Of a DNA stretch of 17,616 bases, positions 1 to 6,485 are shown in pieces. This DNA comes from Bacteroides sp. (lineage in GTDB: Bacteria > Bacteroidota > Bacteroidia > Bacteroidales > Bacteroidaceae): NCBI GenBank assembly GCA_030152865.1, contig JASLIW010000011.1, forward strand, positions 1 through 17,616, given 5' to 3'. Numbering within the stretch: the stretch's first letter is position 1; each line of letters opens with the position of its first letter. The notes under the pieces were generated by a model. The model ran no database searches. It was given only the letters and a program-made list of their open reading frames with translations, and was not told the origin of the DNA. The translations under genes were made by a program, and so were the position numbers.

Positions 1-1
1 G

Positions 2-1342
2 CCTGAGTATTATGAGGATGCAGATAAGATGGAAAAGCTATTTACTCGCCAAGCAGAGTTACAAGATATAATAGATGCTACTGATGCATGGAATTTAGAT
101 AATAAGCTAGAACGTGCCATGGACGCTCTTCGCTGTCCACCCGAAGATAGCTCGGTAGAGAATTTATCGGGAGGTGAGCGTCGCCGAGTTGCTTTGTGCC
201 GTTTGCTGCTTCAAAAACCAGATATTTTGCTCTTAGATGAGCCCACCAACCACTTGGATGCTGAGTCTATCGATTGGTTGGAGCAACACTTGCAACACTA
301 TGAGGGTACTGTTATTGCGGTGACTCACGACCGTTACTTCTTAGATCATGTGGCAGGTTGGATTTTAGAGCTAGATCGAGGTGAGGGTATTCCTTGGAAA
401 GGAAACTACTCAAGCTGGCTAGATCAAAAGACTAAGCGCATGGAGATGGAAGAGAAGACCGAAAGCAAACGTCGTCGTACACTACAGCGTGAGTTGGAGT
501 GGGTGCGTATGGCTCCCAAAGCTCGTCAAGCCAAGGGTAAAGCCCGTCTGAATGCTTATGACCAACTTCTTAATGAAGATGTGAAGGAGAAAGAAGCGAA
601 GCTCGAAATCTTTATTCCTAACGGTCCTCGCTTAGGAAATAAAGTAATTGAAGCACAGGGTGTAAAGAAAGCTTATGGTGATAAGTTACTCTTTGATGAT
701 TTAAACTTTGTGCTTCCACCCAATGGTATTGTTGGTGTCATAGGTCCTAACGGAGCGGGTAAAACTACTTTATTCCGTTTAATTATGGGCTTAGAGCAGC
801 CAGATGCAGGTACTTTTGAGGTAGGAGAAACAGTCAAGCTTGCCTATGTAGATCAGCAGCACAAGGATATTGATCCTGCCAAATCCGTTTATGAGGTGGT
901 CTCGCAAGGGAATGATTTGATACGTATGGGTGGCAAAGATATTAATGCTCGTGCTTACCTTTCTCGCTTCAACTTTGCGGGTTCTGATCAGGAAAAACTC
1001 TGTAGTAGCCTATCAGGGGGTGAGCGTAATCGTTTGCACTTAGCCATGGCCTTGAAAGAAGAGGGTAATGTGCTCTTGCTTGATGAGCCTACCAATGATA
1101 TCGACGTAAATACACTGCGAGCTTTGGAAGATGGTTTGAATGACTTTGCAGGTTGTGCTGTGGTTATTTCGCACGACCGTTGGTTCCTAGATCGTATTTG
1201 TACGCATATCCTTGCCTTCGAAGGAGACTCAAATGTATTCTACTTCCAAGGTTCATACTCTGAATATGAGGAGAATAAAATCAAACGTCTGGGTGATGTT
1301 GGTCCTAAACGTATCCGTTATCGTAAGTTAATGGCTGATTAA
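2..1342 (+). CDS. ettA: EttA, ABC-F energy-dependent translational throttle protein (5' truncated by window edge)
   Basis: The reading frame is open from the first complete codon, so the true start lies outside the window. About 446 residues are visible; the E. coli family member has 555, so roughly 110 N-terminal residues, including the first Walker A, are missing. Seen in order: ABC signature LSGGERRR and Walker B LLLDEPTNHLD of domain 1; a charged helical linker rich in Lys, Arg and Glu (about nt 430-620); Walker A GPNGAGKT (nt 743-766), signature LSGGERNR and Walker B LLLDEPTNDID of domain 2. Both catalytic Glu residues are intact and there is no membrane segment, as expected for ABC-F. 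The sequence follows E. coli EttA closely through the linker, including RGEGIPW and a tail of the PKRIRYRKL type. In E. coli EttA binds the ribosomal E site and gates entry into elongation according to ATP/ADP level. The last 13 codons are duplicated downstream. Confidence 0.95.
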   Translation, partial: PEYYEDADKMEKLFTRQAELQDIIDATDAWNLDNKLERAMDALRCPPEDSSVENLSGGERRRVALCRLLLQKPDILLLDEPTNHLDAESIDWLEQHLQHYEGTVIAVTHDRYFLDHVAGWILELDRGEGIPWKGNYSSWLDQKTKRMEMEEKTESKRRRTLQRELEWVRMAPKARQAKGKARLNAYDQLLNEDVKEKEAKLEIFIPNGPRLGNKVIEAQGVKKAYGDKLLFDDLNFVLPPNGIVGVIGPNGAGKTTLFRLIMGLEQPDAGTFEVGETVKLAYVDQQHKDIDPAKSVYEVVSQGNDLIRMGGKDINARAYLSRFNFAGSDQEKLCSSLSGGERNRLHLAMALKEEGNVLLLDEPTNDIDVNTLRALEDGLNDFAGCAVVISHDRWFLDRICTHILAFEGDSNVFYFQGSYSEYEENKIKRLGDVGPKRIRYRKLMAD

Positions 1343-1466
1343 TAGAAAACATTTAATAGAATTAAAAAAAGAGAGGTGAAATCCTCTCTTTTTTTGTTTA
1401 ATTAGGGCTTACTTATAATGTAATCCTAAAATAAATTTAAGTATGTTTATGTAACTACGTCCAATA
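1301..1466 (+). repeat. Direct repeat copy A: ettA 3' end, terminator and downstream spacer
   Basis: This block aligns with 3515-3678 at roughly 84% identity by hand count, with only two or three single-base gaps. It covers the last 13 codons plus stop of ettA, the terminator, and about 70 nt of AT-rich spacer ending in CCAATA. Longest identical stretches include the terminator stem-loop and the CCTAAAATAAAT segment at 1425-1436. Similarity stops abruptly after CCAATA. Weaker gapped similarity may extend back to 1291. Confidence 0.85.
1364..1395 (+). terminator. Rho-independent terminator of ettA
   Basis: A GAGAGG stem (1371-1376) pairs with CCTCTC (1383-1388) around a TGAAAT loop. An A-run precedes the stem and seven T follow it, so the stem can extend through A-T pairs and may also work on the opposite strand. 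It lies 22 nt after the ettA stop. A second copy of the whole structure lies at 3579-3607. Confidence 0.9.
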
Positions 1467-1637
1467 AATCTATCCCTCAATCAGTAGTTGACTTAAATCT
1501 ACTATTGAAAATGATCAGAATTTAGGAAAATAAATAAAACTAATATCTTGAATTAAGTAATATAGGATGAGGAAGAATATTGCATGGTATCGGAGTTCAA
1601 TACTCTTCCTACTAGTCAGTTTAACATTAGAAAAACC
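1396..1637. other. AT-rich intergenic region upstream of the GH110 gene
   Basis: The first 70 nt belong to direct repeat copy A. The rest has no counterpart elsewhere in the window. No exact TAnnTTTG promoter element was found; the closest is TACTATTG at 1500-1507, one mismatch and without a well-placed -33 TTG. A run of 18 sense codons precedes the chosen GH110 start in frame (from an ATG at 1584) but resembles no signal peptide, so it is treated as leader. No small gene or RNA was recognised. Confidence 0.5.
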
Positions 1638-3428
1638 ATGAAAAACAAAGCAGTACTGAGTTTATATTTGCTCACCTTGATTTTATTCTCTTCTTGTAAA
1701 AACAAAATCTATCATTTATCTGATTATGGGCTGAAGCCTAATACCACCGAAGACTGTACACCTTTATTTATATCAGCTTTGGAAGCTGTTAAAAAAGAAC
1801 ACCAGGGAAGTAATAGTCCTCTCAAAATTATGCTAGAACCAGGGCGTTATGATTTTCATCCAGAAGAGGCACTAGCTAAAGAGTACTATATTTCGAATCA
1901 CGATCAAGACAATCCTAAACTTGTAGGCCTAGCATTCGAAAATATGCAAGATGTAACTTTTGATGGGCAGGGAGCTGAACTTATTTTTCATGGACGCATG
2001 CTGCCAATAGCTATCGTCAATAGCACTAATTTTAGCTTGAAGAATTTACGTATAGATTTTGAAAATCCTCATATAAGCCAAGTTAAAGTGCTAGAGAATG
2101 ATACCGTCGAAAACAGCATTACATTTGAGGTTGCACCTTGGGTATCTTACGAAATACAAGATAGTGCTTTTGTAGCCAAAGGTAAGGGGTGGTCGCACAT
2201 TCCTCAATGGGGGATAGCATTTGAAGAAGAAACCAAAAGAATAGTCTATCGCACTAGTGATATAGGGCTAGGAGTGAAAAGGGTAGAAGAAATAGCTCCT
2301 CGTATAATCAAATCATACAATTGGAAGAATCCTCGCCTCATAGCAGGTACCGTAGTTGCCATGCGCAGCTACCATCGCCCTACGCCTGGCATCTTCTTAT
2401 CGTATAATGTGAATACCCATTTAGAGAATATCAAGCTGCATTATGCTGAGGGGATGGGCTTATTAGCTCAAATGTCGGAAGATATTACGCTTGATGGTTT
2501 CTCTGTATGTTTGCGGGGTAATGACGATCCACGCTACTTTACGACCCAGGCCGATGCTACACATTTCTCAGGATGCAAAGGCAAAATAACAGCTATCAAT
2601 GGATTATATGAAGGAATGATGGATGATGCAATCAATGTGCATGGTACTTATCTAAAAGTGACTAAACGACTTGATAACAACACCCTTAGAGCTCGATACA
2701 TGCATAGCCAAAGCTATGGCTTTGAGTGGGGGTATGTAGGAGATTCTGTACAATTTGTGCAGTCCAATACAATGGAACTTGTGGGGGACAAAAATCAAAT
2801 AGCTAGTATCCGTGCAATAGACAAACCGAGTGCCCATGGGGCCAAAGAGTTTGAAATAAGCTTCAATAGTCCTCTGGATAAAAGCATAGACGCAAATAAT
2901 GGCTTTGGAATCGAGAATCTTGAGTGGACTCCTGAAGTTCTCTTTGCGAACAATACCATTAGAAACAATCGTGCACGTGGGGCACTGTTTAGTACACCTA
3001 AACCGACTCTGGTCGAAAATAATATTTTCGACCACACCTCAGGTACGGCGATTCTATTATGTGGAGATTGTAATGGTTGGTTTGAAACTGGAGCTTGTCG
3101 CCATGTTGTGATTAGAAATAATAAATTTATAAATTCACTAACGAGTATGTTTCAATTTACAAATGCAATTATCTCAATCTATCCAGAAATTCCAAATCTA
3201 GAGGATCAGACAAAATACTTCCATAGTGGTATTGTTATTGAAGACAATATTTTTGAAACATTTGATACCCCTATCGTTTATGCTAAGTCTGTAGATGGAC
3301 TTATTTTTAGAAATAATACAATTAAAAGGAATCAGAACTATCCTGCATTCCATTGGAACCAAAAAGCATTTTTGCTAGAAAGAGTAATTAATGAAGTTAT
3401 AGAGACTGATTTGAATTCGACTAATTAA
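1638..3428 (+). CDS. GH110 family alpha-1,3-galactosidase, lipoprotein
   Basis: A 596-residue secreted lipoprotein whose family members hydrolyse terminal alpha-1,3-linked galactose, as in blood-group B and linear alpha-Gal glycans. The start at 1638 is chosen over the in-frame ATG at 1584 because it opens directly on a lipoprotein signal peptide (two Lys, a hydrophobic run, lipobox LFSSC with Cys20). The body is a right-handed beta-helix rich in N-N-x-I/F turns. GH110 hallmarks are the segments GMGLLAQ, ADATHFSGCKGK and GMMDDAINVHGTYLKV. Asp306 lies 23 and 24 residues before Asp329 and Asp330, the spacing I recall for the catalytic Asp set of the characterised Pseudoalteromonas GH110 enzyme. 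Length is close to Bacteroides GH110 proteins (about 600). The 3' third is notably AT-rich with many AGA and ATA codons. The gene stands alone between two copies of the ettA tail. Subfamily A (branched only) versus B (linear too) cannot be decided here. Confidence 0.85.
   Translation: MKNKAVLSLYLLTLILFSSCKNKIYHLSDYGLKPNTTEDCTPLFISALEAVKKEHQGSNSPLKIMLEPGRYDFHPEEALAKEYYISNHDQDNPKLVGLAFENMQDVTFDGQGAELIFHGRMLPIAIVNSTNFSLKNLRIDFENPHISQVKVLENDTVENSITFEVAPWVSYEIQDSAFVAKGKGWSHIPQWGIAFEEETKRIVYRTSDIGLGVKRVEEIAPRIIKSYNWKNPRLIAGTVVAMRSYHRPTPGIFLSYNVNTHLENIKLHYAEGMGLLAQMSEDITLDGFSVCLRGNDDPRYFTTQADATHFSGCKGKITAINGLYEGMMDDAINVHGTYLKVTKRLDNNTLRARYMHSQSYGFEWGYVGDSVQFVQSNTMELVGDKNQIASIRAIDKPSAHGAKEFEISFNSPLDKSIDANNGFGIENLEWTPEVLFANNTIRNNRARGALFSTPKPTLVENNIFDHTSGTAILLCGDCNGWFETGACRHVVIRNNKFINSLTSMFQFTNAIISIYPEIPNLEDQTKYFHSGIVIEDNIFETFDTPIVYAKSVDGLIFRNNTIKRNQNYPAFHWNQKAFLLERVINEVIETDLNSTN
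3011..3033. repeat. 23-nt palindrome inside the GH110 gene
   Basis: Two perfect 11-nt arms (GGTCGAAAATA and TATTTTCGACC) flank a single central A. It lies within codons for the residues VENNIFD in a beta-helix turn. It could be a protein-binding or recombination site, or coincidence with the repeated Asn-Asn-Ile/Phe coding pattern. Confidence 0.5.
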
Positions 3429-3517
3429 CACAAAATACCGTTTCTACTTTAGTTCCAGCACTAAACCCAATAGGTGTTATAGTTTTAGAACTACTCCGAT
3501 TTCTACAGGGTTTGTGT

Positions 3518-3556
3518 CCTAGACATATACGTTAGCATAAGTTAATGGCAGATTAA
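3518..3556 (+). pseudogene. Decayed remnant of the ettA C-terminal codons
   Basis: Translated in the ettA frame this reads PRHIR, stop, HKLMAD, stop, against PKRIRYRKLMAD at the end of the intact gene. The Tyr codon TAT has become TAG, and three other codons are changed, while LMAD and its TAA are kept. There is no start codon or upstream ettA sequence, so it is a fragment left by duplication or recombination and not a gene. Confidence 0.8.
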
Positions 3557-3578
3557 TAAAAATCGTTTAATAGAATTT

Positions 3579-3607
3579 AAAAAGAGAGGTGAAATCCTCT
3601 CTTTTTT
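3579..3607 (+). terminator. Second copy of the ettA-type terminator, downstream of GH110
   Basis: The stem GAGAGG (3584-3589), loop TGAAAT and stem CCTCTC (3596-3601) are identical to the ettA terminator and are followed by six T. It now probably ends GH110 transcripts and separates them from the receptor operon. Confidence 0.85.
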
Positions 3608-3685
3608 GTTTAATAATGGCTTATTTGTAACATAATCCTAAAATAAATGTAACAATGTTTATGTGTCTATTTCCAATATTCTCAC

Positions 3686-3693
3686 TACCTTTG
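3686..3693 (+). promoter_or_regulatory. Bacteroidota -7 promoter element for the receptor operon
   Basis: TACCTTTG matches TAnnTTTG exactly, 37 nt before the receptor ATG. No good -33 TTG is seen. It lies 7 nt past the end of direct repeat B, so it belongs to unduplicated sequence. Confidence 0.6.
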
Positions 3694-3730
3694 TTGTGGG
3701 TTTAATTATTCTAACAAATATTAATAGACT

Positions 3731-6472
3731 ATGAGAATTATGAAGCGACATGTATTAAAGTTTCTATTTTTCTTTAGCTTGATTCTTTGTAGCTCAGCAG
3801 TGGCTGTAGCACAAAGTACAGTAAAAGGTCAAGTTGTAGATAGAGAAACAGGTGAACCACTTATTGGTGCAGCAGTGATGGTTAAAGGTACCTCTCAAGG
3901 CACAGTTACCGATATAGATGGTAAATTCACGCAAGAGGTGCCAGCCAATGGTATATTGATGATTCGATATATTGGCTTTAAGGACTGGACCCGAAAAATA
4001 ACACAAAGGGGGCAAGTAAATCTGGGAGAGATCAAGCTCGACAATGATGCAATTGCTCTAGCTGACGTAACGATTACTTCGTCGGTGGCTAAGGATCGTC
4101 AAACACCAGTGGCATTATCTACAGTTGACCCTGTGTTTATTGAAGAAAAACTTGGAACTCAAGAGTTTCCAGAGATCTTAAAAGCTACTCCTAGTGTATA
4201 TACCTCTAAGCAAGGAGGGGGTTACGGTGATTCTGAAATCAATATGCGTGGTTTCAAATCTGAAAATATTGCTGTAATGGTCAATGGTGTACCGATGAAT
4301 GATATGGAGTGGGGGGGAGTGTACTGGTCTAACTGGGCTGGTCTGTCTGATGTAACTCGCTCTATGCAAACTCAAAGAGGTTTGGGTGCTTCAAAGGTAG
4401 CGGCTCCTTCGGTAGGTGGCTCTATCAACATCATTACCAAAACGATTGATGCCCAAAAGGGTGGTAACATCAGTTACGCCATGGGTAATGATGGCTATAA
4501 TAAGATGTTGTTCTCTGTATCAACAGGATTAAGTGAAAGTGGCTGGGCGTTGACCTTACTAGGTGGTAAAACCTGGGGCGACGGTTATATTCAAGGAACA
4601 GACTTTGAAGGATACAACTACTTCATAAATATAGCTAAGCGTATCAATGACAATCACCAACTTTCGTTTACCGCTTTTGGTGCTCCACAGTGGCATCATC
4701 AACGTAATCGTAATGATGGCTTATCTATTGCGAACTGGCAGAAGTATGGTAAACGCTTTATGGGAGATGATGATAAATACAAATACAATCCTTCTTACGG
4801 CCGCGGTATCGGTGGTGAGCGTAAGGCTTCTTCAAGAAACACTTACCACAAACCTCAGCTTTCTTTAAATCACTTCTGGGAGATAGATCGTAACTCTAGC
4901 TTGAGTACAGCGCTTTATGCTTCTATTGGTCGTGGCTATGGTCATGCAGGTCAGGGATATGGCAAGAGTGAAGATGGTGTAAACCATAGAAATATGTGGT
5001 ATGCTACTAGTAATGGAGAGCTAAACGATTACTTCAGAAAAGGAGATGGTACATTTGCTTACGATGAGATCTATGATTACAACAAGAGCAGTGAGAATGG
5101 TTCGTATATGGCGATGTCAAAGTCTAAAAACGACCACAACTGGTTTGGCTTACTCTCTACCTATACTACAAAAATCAAGGAGAAATTTGATTTTTATGGA
5201 GGTGTTGATGTGCGCTACTATAAGGGTGTGCACACCAATGAGCTGATCGACTTGTATGGCGGTGAGTACTTTATTGATGAAAGTCGTCGAAATGTAGATC
5301 CTATGCTCAATAGTGCAGCTACCAATCCTACTTATAAAAACGAAAAATTAGGAGTGGGTGATGTGGTGTATCGTGATTACGATGGCCATGTGATGCAAGA
5401 AGGTGTTTTTGCTCAGATGGAATACAACACCGATCGCTTCAATGCGTTTGTTTCTGGTTCGGTTTCGAATACGGCATATTGGAGATACGATCGTTTTTAC
5501 TACGACAAATCTCACGCAAAGTCTAAAACAGTGAACTTCTGGGGCGGAACTGTAAAAGGTGGAGCCAACTACAATATTGATGAGCACCACAACGTGTTTG
5601 CTAATATTGGATTTATTAGCAGAGCCCCTTATTTCTCAGGAGGTGCTTTCTTGCAGTCAGCAACTAGTAATGCAACTAACCCTGATGCGATTAATGAGAA
5701 GATTTACTCTTTTGAGCTAGGCTATGGCTATCGCTCACAGTTCCTATCAGCCAACTTAAACATCTACCACACAGACTGGAAAGATAAAACCATGAGTCGT
5801 AGTGTATCTATTACAGACGAGAATAGGGTAGAGACTGATCGTGCTACGATCAATATGTCGGGTGTAAATGCTCGTCACCAAGGTGTAGAAGTAGATCTAA
5901 AGGCTAAACCTTTTAGATGGTTAGACATAACAGGTATGTTCTCTATCGGTAACTGGAGATGGAATAGCAATCCTACAGGACATTTCTACAACTCTCAAGG
6001 ACAAGCTATTGCCGACTTAAATGGTGGTTTGGCTGAGGCTCCAGGATCAGAAGATCACTTGATGAGTCAGCTCAACTTGAAGAAGGTTAAAGTAGGTGGA
6101 TCAGCTCAAACCACTACTGCTATTGGTGGTACAGTGAAACCAATGAAAGGCTTACGTGTAGGTCTAGACTTTGTGTTCTACGGTAGAAACTATGCCGACT
6201 GGAACTTGAAGACCAATGATATCTCACCAGGTAATGCTACTGAGTTTAAGTCACCATGGAGAATCCCATCGGCTGGAATCTGGGACTTTAACTCAAGCTA
6301 CCGTTTTAAAATAGGTGCTGTAAGTGCTGTGATTTCAGGTAATATCAATAACCTGTTTGATCAAGAGTACATCAACTATGCAAAAGATGGTGGTGGTACT
6401 TGGGAACAAGCTTATGGTGTATTCTATGGCTTTGGTCGTACTTACAATGTGAGACTTAAGTTGAACTTTTAA
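3731..6472 (+). CDS. TonB-dependent outer-membrane receptor with CarboxypepD_reg-like N-terminal domain
   Basis: A 913-residue outer-membrane active transporter powered by TonB-ExbBD. A signal peptide (residues about 1-28, cleaved near AVAQ) is followed by a carboxypeptidase-regulatory-like beta-sandwich (about 30-115, with GQVVDRETGEPLIGAAV and GTVTDIDGKF), a linker, a plug domain (about 130-240, with INMRGF, VMVNGVPMND and GGSINIITK), and a 22-strand barrel rich in aromatic residues that ends in the terminal Phe typical of outer-membrane proteins. Met4 is an alternative start. Thirteen bases separate it from the next gene, a lipoprotein, so the two are probably co-transcribed from the TAnnTTTG promoter at 3686. 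No SusD homologue is present, so it is not a classical SusCD pair. The sequence does not reveal the substrate; glycan, peptide or metal complex are all possible. Confidence 0.9.
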   Translation: MRIMKRHVLKFLFFFSLILCSSAVAVAQSTVKGQVVDRETGEPLIGAAVMVKGTSQGTVTDIDGKFTQEVPANGILMIRYIGFKDWTRKITQRGQVNLGEIKLDNDAIALADVTITSSVAKDRQTPVALSTVDPVFIEEKLGTQEFPEILKATPSVYTSKQGGGYGDSEINMRGFKSENIAVMVNGVPMNDMEWGGVYWSNWAGLSDVTRSMQTQRGLGASKVAAPSVGGSINIITKTIDAQKGGNISYAMGNDGYNKMLFSVSTGLSESGWALTLLGGKTWGDGYIQGTDFEGYNYFINIAKRINDNHQLSFTAFGAPQWHHQRNRNDGLSIANWQKYGKRFMGDDDKYKYNPSYGRGIGGERKASSRNTYHKPQLSLNHFWEIDRNSSLSTALYASIGRGYGHAGQGYGKSEDGVNHRNMWYATSNGELNDYFRKGDGTFAYDEIYDYNKSSENGSYMAMSKSKNDHNWFGLLSTYTTKIKEKFDFYGGVDVRYYKGVHTNELIDLYGGEYFIDESRRNVDPMLNSAATNPTYKNEKLGVGDVVYRDYDGHVMQEGVFAQMEYNTDRFNAFVSGSVSNTAYWRYDRFYYDKSHAKSKTVNFWGGTVKGGANYNIDEHHNVFANIGFISRAPYFSGGAFLQSATSNATNPDAINEKIYSFELGYGYRSQFLSANLNIYHTDWKDKTMSRSVSITDENRVETDRATINMSGVNARHQGVEVDLKAKPFRWLDITGMFSIGNWRWNSNPTGHFYNSQGQAIADLNGGLAEAPGSEDHLMSQLNLKKVKVGGSAQTTTAIGGTVKPMKGLRVGLDFVFYGRNYADWNLKTNDISPGNATEFKSPWRIPSAGIWDFNSSYRFKIGAVSAVISGNINNLFDQEYINYAKDGGGTWEQAYGVFYGFGRTYNVRLKLNF

Positions 6473-6485
6473 TTGAGGATAAAGA

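Larger units (their letters stand above)
3515..3678 (+). repeat. Direct repeat copy B of the ettA 3' end region
   Basis: This is the diverged partner of 1301-1466 in the same orientation. Order is preserved: the ettA C-terminal codons, stop, terminator hairpin and AT-rich spacer ending in CCAATA. It lies immediately upstream of the TAnnTTTG promoter of the TonB-dependent receptor gene. Together the two copies bracket the GH110 gene. The 86 nt between the GH110 stop and this copy (3429-3514) hold no recognisable feature. Confidence 0.85.

Noticed and set aside
1584..1637. In-frame ATG at 1584 as the start of the GH110 gene
   Set aside because: It would bury the lipoprotein signal peptide 18 residues inside the protein; the ATG at 1638 gives a normal lipobox position.
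2652..3111. Opposite-strand and alternative-frame open stretches across the GH110 gene
   Set aside because: They overlap a convincingly conserved coding frame, lack promoters and start signals and have unlikely compositions.
3731..6472. SusC assignment for the TonB-dependent receptor
   Set aside because: It has the N-terminal carboxypeptidase-regulatory-like domain common to many Bacteroidota receptors, but no SusD partner follows, so only the general receptor call is supported.
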